Shown here: positions 1 through 10,749 of the stretch, in pieces
How the letters are laid out: each line of letters begins with the position of its first letter
Numbering within the stretch: position 1 is the first letter of the stretch
Source: Metellina segmentata
Taxonomy: Eukaryota > Arthropoda > Arachnida > Araneae > Tetragnathidae
Direction: 5' to 3'
Assembly: GCA_947359465.1 (NCBI GenBank)
Contig: OX375876.1
Location: 123,747,444 to 123,811,443 of the forward strand
DNA: 64,000 bases
Program-made: the position numbers and the translations under genes
Notes under the pieces: model-generated
Told to the model about the DNA's origin: nothing
Databases searched by the model: none
The model's input: only the letters and a program-made list of their open reading frames with translations

Positions 1-258
1 TCAGTACAAATTCATCTCAAAACTTTTTTGGACATTTTCTTTTATATATATAATTAATAAACTATATTGCTAATAAAATTTAGAACATGATAACTTCGTT
101 TTGTTTAATTTTCATTAATTTATGTGTATATGATTGAAATTTTATTCATTGGTTTTTATTTACTCTTTTTAATTATTTCGCTTTTTTATTACAAGTATTA
201 TTTTTCAAAACAAAAGTATTAGTGACATGTTTTACAAATTTATCTAATAATTTTTCAG
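1..258. other. Intron/upstream part of P-element-like gene; no exon recognised
   Basis: AT-rich sequence before the first recognisable exon, ending in a T-rich tract and AG splice acceptor (TTTTTCAG at 251-258). The THAP domain needs an N-terminal C-x-C part that would lie in an earlier exon. I do not find it here, so that exon is probably outside the window. Confidence 0.4.
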
Positions 259-494
259 ATTTCCAAAAAATCGAGAAAGGAGAGATCTTTGGGGAAAAAA
301 CATTCGCCGGGAAAATTTTGAAGCAACAGATAGTTCATTAATTTGTTCAAAGCATTTCACCACAGATTGTTTTGATAAAGGCAAGTTTGGGGGCACCTGG
401 CTAAAGTCTGATGCGGTACCAACTATATTTGAATTCCCTCAGCACCTTCAAATCAAGACATCTAAAAGAAGAGTATTAAAGAGAAACAATGAAG
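259..494 (+). pseudogene. P-element/THAP9-like transposase, THAP-domain exon
   Basis: The translated exon carries the C-terminal half of a THAP zinc finger: a basic stretch with Trp (DLWGKNIRREN), the C-x2-H pair in ICSKHF, a CF, and the family's AVPTIF box. THAP domains are the DNA-binding heads of P-element transposases and THAP proteins. Splice sites bound the exon (CAG before 259; GAAG/GTAAAA after 494), and the exon ends after the first base of a codon, which matches the phase of the next exon at 951. The first half of the domain is missing from the window. The downstream gene is broken, so I call this the first visible exon of a pseudogene. Confidence 0.82.
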
Positions 495-950
495 GTAAAA
501 TATATTCATCATGTATTACAAACACAGAATGTTCTTAATTTTTCTAATTCTCATTGTTAGGTATTTAAAGTTTTGTGCTTGAATTATCATTTGATTACAT
601 TGGAAATAAAAATTATCTTCAAATTATTTTACGTTAGGTTAATATTAGTCAAAATCACTAATAAACACATTTTTGAAATTTTTAGGCCTAATCCACTTTA
701 AAAATCAACACAAAAGTGTTAATGTTGGCATATTATCTTTTTTATTATTTAATATATTTTGGTGTAATTTTAGCTCAAACATATTTTTATGGGTCAAATA
801 TTTTTTATCTTTCTATTTAATATTTTTGTTTTGTTTCGTAAGTTGTTCTCAAGATATTTACAATTTGAAATAAAATTGCTCGACAGATTATTTTTTTATA
901 TTTTTAAATTAACTTAATGTTAGTTTTTTACTAGTTGTACTTTTTTTCAG

Positions 951-1201
951 AAATTTCTCCTAAACCATGTAAAAGATTAAGATATGTTTGTGATTTTAAG
1001 GAAGAGGTTTTGGAGTCTCCTACCAAGGCTAAACTTGCAGTTACTGTGGCAACTGAAGAACTCAATAAGAAGGCAAGAATAATTAAGACATTGCGCCAAA
1101 AAGAACGAAGAAAGCAAAAGAGGCTGAAAACTTTTCAAGAAGTTATAGATTACCTGAAGCAGAAGGCATTTATTTCTAATCACACCCACGAAGTCTTAGA
1201 A
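951..1201 (+). pseudogene. P-element/THAP9-like transposase, coiled-coil linker exon
   Basis: This exon follows a T-rich acceptor (TTTTTTTCAG) and ends at a GTATGT donor. Its frame continues that of the THAP exon. It encodes about 84 residues that are highly charged, with a long basic helix (RQKERRKQKRLKTFQEVID) followed by a YLKQKAFIS motif. That is the position of the leucine-zipper/coiled-coil linker between the THAP domain and the catalytic core in P-type transposases. No stop interrupts this exon. Its job in an intact protein would be multimerisation. The assignment rests on order, phase and general character rather than on a diagnostic motif. Confidence 0.72.
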
Positions 1202-1454
1202 GTATGTTTTTTTAATATTATATTAAATTAAAAAAATTTAAGTACCATTTATTGAATCTTTTTAACCTTATAAGATAACACATGGTCAACATAATTTGTC
1301 TAAGTGATATCATTATTAAAAGATGTCACTTTACTAAATACTTCATAGCTAATATTAAGTAACTATCTAGTTTATTAGCATCCATGTCTCACTTGGCCAA
1401 ATAAGTGGGAGTGGTTAAACGTGGCAATATTGTTCCTGTAACCTGAAAAACTAA

Positions 1455-1841
1455 TCTCTAATATTATAAAAGGAAGTATTTGTCTGTTTGTTTCTTGCCC
1501 GCAAAGTCCTGACAAATCTATGACACTTACAGTAATGGGATTTGGCACACAGGTAGTCCAAATATTTTGCGATCATAGGGTCATGGCAAAGTTTAAAATT
1601 CCATTCGCTTTCCAAAATAAACAGATTGTTTTTTTTTCCTGCCCTTTTCCATTTCAGCAAACGGGGAAAAAATGTATTTACTTGCATTGTTTAGTTTTTT
1701 TCGTACAATCGGAATTATTAAAGATACATAAAAATTTCAACGGATTTGAAATCTGCTGTAAATTCGACACCAGACCAACATCACGGCGTTGCCCGTGGTG
1801 TTGGTTTGCGAAGCATAAGCCGCTAGCCACGCAGTGGCTAG
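1455..1841 (+). mobile_element. Non-autonomous Helitron-like element in the intron
   Basis: The block begins TCTCTAATATTATAAAAGG after an A and ends with a hairpin (GCTAGCCACGCAGTGGCTAG) and CTAG before a T. A TC start, a terminal hairpin, a CTRR end and insertion between A and T without target duplication are the Helitron signature. The 387-bp body has no real gene. The same termini recur at 17.2 kb and, inverted, at 38.1 and 43.0 kb. Confidence 0.7.
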
Positions 1842-1974
1842 TAAATTTATTATTAAATTTTATGAAATTTAATACTTTTAAATTGAATAACTACTCTTGA
1901 TTTTTCTATCTTCAATGAGAGGTCTTGAGTGTTCCTCCTCAATATTTTTTTAAGATGATTTTTTTAACTTTCAG

Positions 1975-3338
1975 CTTTCTGTGACAATATCAGACTCTTC
2001 AGCAGAGCTTTTTAAACAACTGCAGAATAAGCAGGGAATTTATGAAAAATAAATAAAATCTTTTGCCTTAACTCTCAACTTCTTTTCGAGCAAGGCATAT
2101 GATTTTGTACGAGAAGCTCTTTCCCTCAATTTGCCTCATCCATCAACCTTAAGAAGATGGTTCCAATCAGTGGATGGTGATCCTGGTTTTTCTAATGTTG
2201 CATTTGAAGCTTTAAAGGTTAAAACAGATGCATCAGAAAGCAAAGAAATATGTTCCTTAATTATAGATGAAATGTCGATTCGCCGCCAAATTGAATTTGA
2301 TGGTAAAAGACTCTATGGTTATGTAGATCTCGGAACACAAATTGACAGTGACCAACTACCTGAGGCTACAGAGGCATATGTGTTTTTGCTTAATTGCATT
2401 AATGGAAAGTGGAAATTACCTGTAGGTTATTTTTTAATAGCAGGGTTAGATGCCTCAGAGCAAGCCAGTATGGTTAGAAAAGCTCTAGAGTTAATTCATG
2501 ACACGGGAATTGATGTTGTGTCTCTAACGTTTGATGGATCTTCAACTAACACTGCTATGGCTAGAGAACTTGGTTGTTCATTTGAAGCTGAAGCAATAAA
2601 ATCCCATTTTCTCCATCCTGTAACTCAAAGAGAGATTGTAGTTATTTATGACCCAAGCCATATGGTAAAATTAGTCCGTAACTGTTTAGCATCAAAACAT
2701 TCAATTTTTGATGGTCAAAACAGGATGGTGAGATGGGATTTTATTATCAAGCTTCATGAGTTGCAGAAAAAGGAGGGGCTACACTTGGCAAATAAGTTAC
2801 AAACCCGCCACATTCAGTGGCAAAGAGAAAAGATGAAAGTTAAGCTGGCTACACAGGTGTTTTCAAAAAGTGTTGCTGATGCCTTGCTATATTTAAGCAA
2901 TTCGTTACAACACCCAGACTTTGAAGGTTGTGAGGTCACAGTTGACTTTGTAAATCTTTTCGACTCGCTATTCGATATATTCAATTCAAAAAAATTTGCT
3001 TGCCAAAGGCTTTAAATCTCCTTTGTCAAAAAATAATAATGAAAACTTCTTTAAATTTTTATGTGATGCTGAGAGTTATATCAGAGGTCTAAAAATTTCT
3101 AGAAATGGTCCTTCAATACTTAACAGTAATCGCCGTACAGGTTTTTTCGGATTTCTTGTATGCATTAAAAGTCTTAAACTGTCATACATAAATCTCGTAG
3201 AAAGCTCAACTTTAAAATTTATTTTGACTTATAAATTATCGCAGGACCACGTGGAAATGCTATTTAGCATGATTCGTAGCAAAGGAGGGTTTAACAATAA
3301 CCCTACTGCTAAACAGTTTCAAGCAGCCTATAAAAGGA
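1975..3338 (+). pseudogene. P-element/THAP9-like transposase, catalytic-core exon (broken)
   Basis: After the acceptor TTTCAG, a long frame encodes the RNase-H-like core of a P/THAP9 transposase. Visible motifs in order are SLIIDEMSIRR (first catalytic Asp), LTFDGSSTN (second Asp), YDPSHMVKLVRN, and, after a frame change, LSQDHVEMLFSMIRSKGG with the late acidic residue. A GTP-binding insertion normally follows the DPSHMVK region. Two lesions are visible: an in-frame TAA at 2050-2052 and a one-base frame change near a poly-A run at about 2987-2995. The coding sequence then stops abruptly at AAGGA (3334-3338), where a solo LTR is inserted, and resumes at 5951. It is certainly transposase-derived and certainly non-functional as it stands. 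Confidence 0.9.
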
Positions 3339-3492
3339 TGTTGGGTTAGCAGAGATAGTGGCCAAACATAAGGATGACAAACGTTACTTTTATTATTCAC
3401 ATATAATTCACAATACAAACAATAAACTTAGAAATTACGGGAGCGCCTATGGTAACACACTCCCTCTGAGTAAAGTCTCAACAGCAACTGAG

Positions 3493-5855
3493 TAGAGATG
3501 GGCGATCCGCTCAGGAGCTGACTCAAAGAGTCGACTCTCTTGACGGAGTGAGCGAGCGCTGATTCGTCAAAAAAGAGCTATAGCTCTTTTTTAACCAATC
3601 AGGGCTGAAGAGCGGTAACTCTTTTTTAACGAATCAGCGCTTCCACTCTCGAAGAGTCATTTCCGCATGCGATCACCAGCTCAGTGATTCTTTTGGGAGT
3701 TGATTCTTTGGGAGTTGATTCTTTTGAGAGTTGATTCTTTTCGGAGTTGATTCTTTACGAGAGTTGGCTCTTTCGAAGAATCATTTCCGCATTCGATCGT
3801 TTGCGCTCACTGATTCTTTTGAGATTTAACTCTTTGGCTCTTTTCGATAACTATCGCTCTCGAAGAGTCAATTCCGCATTCGTTCTTTTGCGCTCCCTAG
3901 CTTTTTGTTACTTTTTTGAAGTTTCAAATTTTTAAATATCTATGTATTATCATAAATGTTATTTTTTTAAATTTAATTCAATTTTAGATTGAAAGGGTGT
4001 TTTTACGGCTTAAGTCATATCACGCCTTTTAGCACTAATTAAAACTAGTCTTAAGGTTGTTATTAAAACATATTCTAACAGTTATTATGTTATTCACTTA
4101 ACATTAATATAATAATAACCTTGATTTCTCGGGAGTGATATCATTTTAATAAAGCTACACAAAATTAAATTAAACGTAACTCGTTTTTATTGCATTGCCT
4201 TCACAAAACAAGGCATTTTGAAAATATTTTATTAAAAGACAGGGAGGGGATTTGGATTTTGAAAATCTTTGGGACAACGAGTATTTGAGGGTATTATATA
4301 CCTATATCTTAAAATAAATAGTTAAAAATCTTAAGTACTTAAATAAATTATTAATATTTTTATTATATGATTTTAAAATATCATTTAAATTATTAGGAAG
4401 TCTCATTTGGTAACTAAGTGGTTTTAGAAAGAAATCTTAATGTATCCAAACACGTCCAAGACACTTTTTTTAAATGTGGTATAGAAACATTTTAATGATA
4501 TTTTTATGTTTTGTGTTTTAAACAATAGCAATGGGCTATAAATATTAAAAGTATATATTAATAATTTTGTAAAAATATGATAATTATGTATGAAATTTTA
4601 AAGAAATGTGTCAAAAACTTCAAATGTGCTACATGAAAATCTATTCAACCAATTTGAAAAATGATGCTACCAAAATAAACTACATGCATATTTCTAGGGA
4701 ATGAACTAGAATAAAAGGATATTTAAATAAACAACAATTTTACAAGTGATTGAAAAATGAATAGAAGATTTTTTATAGTTTTACAGTCCTACTTCTTAAA
4801 TAAATAGTAATAATTTAGAAACTTTTGAACTCAGCATAATTATTCTAGTTCATTCACTTGACAACATTATAAATAACAAACTCTCAAAAGTTTACTAGAA
4901 TCCAGTTATAAGTTTTTGTATTATAACATTTGAAGTGAGGAAATAATGCAAAAATATTAATTTAGAGTTAAAGGTAGTTTCAAGTGCATCGCTTGCTCCC
5001 TTGCGTTTGCTCTTTGTGTAAACAATTTTGTTCTTCCTTCTCTTTAAAAAAGTTCACTCCATTTCCAAAAGAAAAACCATTTAAATATTTGAAAAAACTT
5101 TCTAAAATTATATTTGCAAAAAAAAGTCAGGTTTAAATTTAGATTTTGCCATGTTTTTGGTCTTTTAATGGCCATTTCCAGTGTTTTCCATTCTTACTTC
5201 TTGTTTTCCCGCCTTGATTAAAATCTTAATACTTCTTCAAGTAATTAACAGAGAAAAAATTAAATATGTTTTGGAAAGTCAAATAAATACTCTATCCAAT
5301 AAAATCGAAAACTTTTTTAGAATTCTTGGTCAAAAATGAGATTTTTAACGTGTTTGGATATTTTAATTGCTACTTCTGTAATCTCAACGGGTTCATGACG
5401 GGAATTACAAACGTAGAAGTGTCCTCAAAGTAATTTATTCTTTATGGATAATTTCAAAGTTATATGAATTGACATGGTTTGGGGCCATCTTATGCCTTAG
5501 CAATTAAATTTTACAGCTTAGCAGCTCTATGCTGCAATGCCTATCGTCCTCGGGCCCCGTCTCCCTCCTTTTGTTGATTTTAGAGGTAAACTGCGCAATT
5601 GCTGGATGAGTGAGTGTTTCAAGTGTTGTGTGCGTTGGTGTTTCAAGCACGCTTGGCGCCTCTTCGTCTGGACACATGCGCTCACGTGACAACGAGGGAT
5701 GTTCGATGGCCCAAACATATTGTATAAATTTCGATGTGTTATATACATTATTATATATGTCAAAGGAGCGGTGAGTCATCAAAAAGAGCTAGCTCTTTTT
5801 AGTGAGTGAGCGGTTCCGATCCGATCCCTGAAAAGAGTTATTTTCCCCATCACTA
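3493..5855. mobile_element. hAT-type element, apparently non-autonomous, inside the solo LTR
   Basis: Terminal inverted repeats are TAGAGATGGGC at the left and the complement of TAGTGATGGGG at the right. The element is flanked by an exact 8-bp direct repeat CAACTGAG (3485-3492 and 5856-5863). TAGRGATGGG ends and 8-bp duplications are typical of hAT elements. The 2363-bp interior has subterminal repeats rich in GATTC/GAGTC and no frame resembling a transposase. Most of 3920-5480 is AT-rich and shows nothing I recognise. Confidence 0.78.
3690..3785. repeat. Subterminal tandem repeat GGAGTTGATTCTTT
   Basis: About five imperfect copies of a 14-18 bp unit containing GAGTTGATTCTTT lie in a row. 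Related GATTC/GAGTC words continue towards both ends of the hAT element, as expected for transposase-binding subterminal repeats. The function is inferred from position only. Confidence 0.6.
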
Positions 5856-5950
5856 CAACTGAGGTGAAGACGGTAAGCGATGACGTTAGAGGTGACGTCA
5901 GATAGTTATGACGTATTGGTGAGAGGGAAAATAAGGATTATTCTCCAACA

Positions 5951-6635
5951 AAGGATTTTGCTACGAAATCACATTAAGGCATCTAGTTCTGGAAACTGTC
6001 TACCATTAGATGACACATTTATTTTAGATATTACGCAATATAAAAATAAATTTCTTTTTAAAATAAATGAAACGGTTGATCCTTTTGCTGAATCAGATGG
6101 AGATTCATGTAGTGCTATTGAGGATATGCCTGCAGATCTAAAAGGCTTGTCTTTTTTCGTCAGTGATGTGGTGAGCTACATAGCTGGTTTCATTTGTCGA
6201 AAATTGGCTAAAAGTTTGAAATGTGGTGTTTGTGTGTCAGCAATGGTCAGCAATCCTACTTTCTCTGACCATATTGAACAAAAATATAGGGGAGGTTTAG
6301 TATATCCTGGTTTGGAGACTGAAAAACTATGCAAGGCAGGTGAGAGAAAATTACGGTACTTTGAGTATCAGAATTGGTTGAAAAGAAGAAACATAATTCA
6401 ATATTTAATTGTCCACACTCTTACAGATATCGAAAGCAGTCTATTTCACTCTTTAAGTGACCATATTTTAGAACAAGAAGTGCTACATGACCACAGAACC
6501 TTGTTAATGAAATCCATTTTACATGAATTTTTTCGAATAAGATTAAACCATATAGCTAAATTAATCACTTCAAACTTGCAAAAATTAAAAAACAGAAGTC
6601 AAAGTACAAAATTAGTTCTATTCAAAGGCCATTAA
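5951..6635 (+). pseudogene. P-element/THAP9-like transposase, C-terminal part
   Basis: The frame picks up right after the solo LTR's second target copy, continuing the core that stopped at 3338. It encodes the conserved C-terminal region: a YIAGFICRKL helix, a C-x2-C pair (KCGVCVSAM), GGLVYPG, and a final TKLVLFKG segment before a TAA, which resembles the end of THAP9-type proteins. About 225 residues are open with no stop, so this part decayed less than the core. I infer that this is one gene split by a late LTR insertion, not two genes. Confidence 0.85.
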
Positions 6636-6703
6636 TATTTAACGCAACTTACTAGGGCTTAAATAATTTTAATTTACTTGGTAATGGCCTCTAAATTCAA
6701 GAA

Positions 6704-7493
6704 CAGGGTGGTAACAAAACCTGGAAAACCGGGAAATCAGGGAACTTTTTAATTCTGGAAAAATCAGGGAACTTTTTAATTCTGGAAAAATCAGGGAAAA
6801 TTTCCAAATTTTACAAAAAATCAGGGAAATTTTGACAGCTTAAACGGCTGCCATTATCGTTTGTCCTATTTAGAGATGCACTATTACAAGTAATTTTGAT
6901 AATCGAATAAATCGTATTCGTCGAAATTGTAATTCGAATAAAGAACCATGGCGTCGTAATTTTTAAACACCGAGAAAACCGCCGCCGCCGTTTTCTTCGC
7001 GGCTGCAGCGTCTTGTCGCCGTGAGGCTAGCGATACAACTGGTGGTATACAATTTGAAATTTGTGTAACTTATGATTTTTTTTGTGTATTAAATAAAAAT
7101 AAATTTTTGCAATTACATTTTTGTAGAATTTTTTAGGTATATTTGCATTTGGCTTTAATGTGAATAGTATGATAATGTAGGGTCAGGTGTAAAATGTTCA
7201 TATCAAAACGTTTTGAATTTTTTCTCCATTTTTTTTCAATTGCAATTATAAAACTTCCATTAAGTGTTCCAACCCTTACAATAACAAAAAAAAAATACAA
7301 AATATTTGTGAAGAATTATCCTTTTACACCCTCTGACCTTAAATATTTAAAAACAGTGTTGTGTGGATACTGTAAGTCGATATCAATCACGGATCACAAC
7401 ATTTCTTAAGGGAATTGTTAAATCATGGAAATTTTTGTGAGACTATCAGGGAAATATCAGGGAACTTTTTTTCAAGGATTTGTTGCCACCCTG
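6704..7493. mobile_element. Short TIR element with CAGGGTGG ends
   Basis: The left end reads CAGGGTGGTAACAAA and the right end TTTGTTGCCACCCTG, giving inverted repeats of about 15 bp with one mismatch. Just inside both ends lie repeats of the word ATCAGGGAACTTTTT (several copies at about 6735-6840 and about 7445-7480). CAGGGTGG ends are common in hAT elements. I cannot find a clean 8-bp duplication, only a shared AAGAA. There is no transposase frame in the 790 bp, so it is non-autonomous. Confidence 0.6.
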
Positions 7494-8791
7494 AAGAAAC
7501 TTCATCTGTATAAATTATTGCTCATAGATGTGATGTGGCAACAAAGGAAATGCCCTTATCTGAAATGGCTGTCATTATTTACATATCTAGTGTTGTATTC
7601 TTTTTTAATTGTAAATAAAGTTCAGTGTCGGAATCTTTGACTTGTTTTTTTAACAATAAATAAGAATACATAACATACTAAATATGTATTTCACAAATTA
7701 AACTCTTGAAATATTTCTTGGGCTCTTCAATTTAAATTTATTGCTACCTTTGAACTAGAATTAATTGCAGCTAAATTTTTGAAGAAAAAATTCCTTCCTT
7801 AATCAATATCCACAGAACAAAATATTTAACTTTTCAATGATGAATATGTTATTCTCCAGGAAAAAATGGGTTACCTACATTCTTTTATAGCAGTTTGATA
7901 TTTTTATTAAAAAATTTGGTTAAAACAAAGTTTTGTCATTTATTAATGAACAACGAGTTCATGCAATATTATCAAATATGTGTGTATATAGGTAATTAAT
8001 AAGTTTATAATAAATTGTTAAATTATACAAGTAGTGCAAAGATGGCTTAATCTTTGGCAAAAATTTTAACAAAACAGTTTGATTTATGATTTTATGTTTT
8101 CAAATTTAAGAAATTCTAATTTACAAATTAAAATTCTTTATAATGTTCTATTTTCTAGATAAAAAAATTTTATGACTATAAAAATAAATATAAGAAAAAC
8201 CATTAACAACTTCAAATTCTTTGGGAAGAAACTAATGATTTTTTTTTATTTCAAGTAAAATAAATAAGTTTTGATAATTATGTTTACCAAAAAAATTTAG
8301 CCAAGGCATATAAAGGGATTTATTTCAAAGGGGATGCATATGTCTATTTAAGGAGCATGATCCATAACATCTAAAACTAGTCAATTTATTTCGGAGAAGG
8401 TCTCAAACTCCTTGTATACCCCCTCCCTGAAATTTTGTATTTTTTTGTATCTTAAAAATATTGTTGAAAAAAGTTCTAAGTGTATAATTTGTCATTGTTA
8501 CAGTCAGTTTGGAGTTTTATATTATTTGAGATTTAAAAGAAATAAAAATTCTGTACACATAAAATTCAATTATTTTGATTTCTTCCGTTTGTGAATTAGT
8601 TTTTAAATGAACCAACAGAGTAATGTTTCACTACTTATCGAAATGCTACTCGTTTCCAACAATCCTCATACTCGCTTCGCCAAATGTGGCGATAAGAAGC
8701 CAACAAGTTCCTCTGTAGTCACGTGACGAGTTGATTTTCGACCTAGGTGCTTGCCTCACTCCGATCGCGGGTTTTTCTACAGCGTGAGCGG
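7494..8791. other. AT-rich stretch, nothing recognised
   Basis: No frame with protein-like composition, no RNA gene and no clear repeat ends. The last 150 bases are less AT-rich but also show nothing I can name. Confidence 0.5.
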
Positions 8792-9195
8792 TCTACTATA
8801 ATCCTTAGTCTATGGAATAGGAATGGGCAAATCGATTCTTTTGAAAGATTCGATTCTTTTGAATCGACTCAGTTGAAAGATTCGTTCAAAAGAGTCGTTC
8901 ACCGGAAAGAACTCACTTGGACTTCCGGTACAAGCAGCGCCACCTGGTGTTGAACTGTCGTACTATCTCGGCTTTTCTCCGAATTTATTTCTTGGAGGGA
9001 GAGGGGGGGGAGAGCGTTTGTAAAACTTGTTTCGTGGGGGTTTTTTTCTTTCTGAGAAACACTTATTACTCGACTTGGTGTGGGGTTTTCGTCGCGCTTT
9101 CTTTGTAAATCGTATGTATTTATAGACAAATCCTATTTTTCTGTTGTCATTCTACTGATGTGTCTGTGAAATTCTCACAAATTTTAGAAAAGATT

Positions 9196-9682
9196 ACATG
9201 ATTTATATTATAGCCGTTAGCTTTCTAACCTCTAGCTTACAGGATCCGAGTTCTATTTTTTAGTCTTGCATTAGAAATTAATTACTCATGGCTTTATTCA
9301 CATATAGAAACAAAGCCTCCAATCTATGAAATATTCATTATTTCTAAAGTAAAAAATACATTCTTCTCTCTCTCATTTTATAATTAATCTCAGAAATGAA
9401 AAAAATAATTATAAACTGAAATAAACACATTTAAAAAAAACTTTACTTCAATTATTCAAGATTTTTATCATGTTTAACTCAGTTTATTATACTCTTCATT
9501 TCTGAGGTTAATTTTAAAATGAAGAATGTGTTTTTTACTTTAAAAAATAATGAATATTTTTTTTTACATTAGAAGCTTTGTTTGTATATGTGAATCAATC
9601 TATAAGAAATTTATTTCTAATGCCAGAACTCGGATCCCGTAAGCTAGTTTAGAAAGCTAGTGACTATAATATAAATCGTGCA
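9196..9682. repeat. Foldback (inverted-repeat) element
   Basis: Two arms of about 220 bp face each other around position 9440. The outer left arm reads TTTATATTATAGCCGTTAGC and the outer right arm is the complement of TTTATATTATAGTCACTAGC. Both include GGATCCGAGTTCT and its complement. The arms are imperfect, so it is an old foldback element or palindromic MITE. It has no coding capacity. Confidence 0.65.
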
Positions 9683-9966
9683 ATACTATTCAAATGGAAA
9701 GAATAAAAAAAATGTTAAAAAATAAATTTCACTCATAAAATACAGCAGTAGTTAATAGGTTCAAACTTTTCGTGCTATAAACTACATTTGTTCAATCGAA
9801 TTCATACAGTATAAAAAGTTCGCCAAGTACAGGAAAGACCATTCAATACGTACAAATTTTTAATTTACATAATTACGATTGATAAAGGGCACGAAATTTA
9901 GAAGGTGTATACTTAATTTAAAAAAAACCGGTAAAATGTGTCTATTTTTATATTTAAATAAGTAAT

Positions 9967-10300
9967 GGAACAGGTGTAGTGGTTAAGGTGTTAGCCTCTA
10001 GTTCGGAAGGTTCCTGGTTCGAATCCGAGTCCGAGCATGGATGTTTGTATGCGTATGGTGTAGAGGCGGTTGGTGCACCTTAAATCTGTCGTGGCCGAAA
10101 GTCCTCACGCTGAGTTGGTGTGGGAGTTTGGAGAGTGGGGTGCCAGCTCAGGTGTTGCTTCGTCATCTGACCGTTGTTAAAAATTACGAGGTGTTGTCCT
10201 CGGATCTTTCCCTTAAGGGACTGATCCCGGACCGTCGTCAATAGCCCGTTGTGTAGCTCTAGTACGACGTTAACTAAAAATTACCAAATTACCAAATTAT
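9967..10300 (+). mobile_element. tRNA-derived SINE
   Basis: The head has a pol III box A (TAGTGGTTAAGG) and box B (GGTTCGAATCC), then a conserved body (GGTGCACCTTAAATCTGTCG, GGGTGCCAGCTCAGGTGTTG) and a tail ending in repeats of AAATTACC. At least six other copies lie in this window. No target duplication is obvious for this copy. Confidence 0.85.
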
Positions 10301-10749
10301 CATCCATATACTCCACTTCATATTCATCGCACTTCTGCTGTAAGACAAACTGCAGAAGTTTTTTTTTTATATAAGGTGACAGTTAAAGTGAAATATTAAA
10401 CACAAAAGTTGTCACTTAATCAAGCTATAAAACTTATATTTAATTATTAACGGCATATGTTTTGTAGCGCAGCAATATTTTTTGTGATACTAAATTGTGA
10501 TATGCAAAGCATTGAAATTCGATAAAGATGTCTATGAAGCAATTTTTACTATATTTTTATTATTATTTTTTACAATGAAACCCCTATTTAACATATTTTA
10601 AGGGACCGGAAAGAAATAACGTTATATGCTGGAAAATGTTAAATCGGAGTCGGAAAAAAACAAAACATGACATCCTTTTTTTCCCTTTTAGGCTGGATTA
10701 AAAGTATTGAGCTAGTGACTGGAGATTCGAAACGCTGATAATTGTACAT

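Larger units (their letters stand above)
3339..5950. mobile_element. Solo LTR with nested hAT element
   Basis: The insertion begins TGTTGG and ends CCAACA (the 5'-TG...CA-3' ends of retroviral-type LTRs) and is flanked by the 5-bp direct repeat AAGGA at 3334-3338 and 5951-5955. After subtracting the nested element (3493-5855) and its duplicated target, the LTR is only 241 bp. It has no internal coding region, so it is a solo LTR left by recombination between two LTRs. It interrupts the P-element transposase frame, which resumes directly after the second AAGGA. Confidence 0.8.

Noticed and set aside
3690..3785. CRISPR-like short regular repeats
   Set aside because: Units are imperfect, have no unique spacers and lie in a hAT element's subterminal region in a eukaryotic genome.
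9967..10244. Recurring frame 'MFVCVWCRGGWC...' seen at several places
   Set aside because: It is the translated body of the tRNA-derived SINE, not a gene family.
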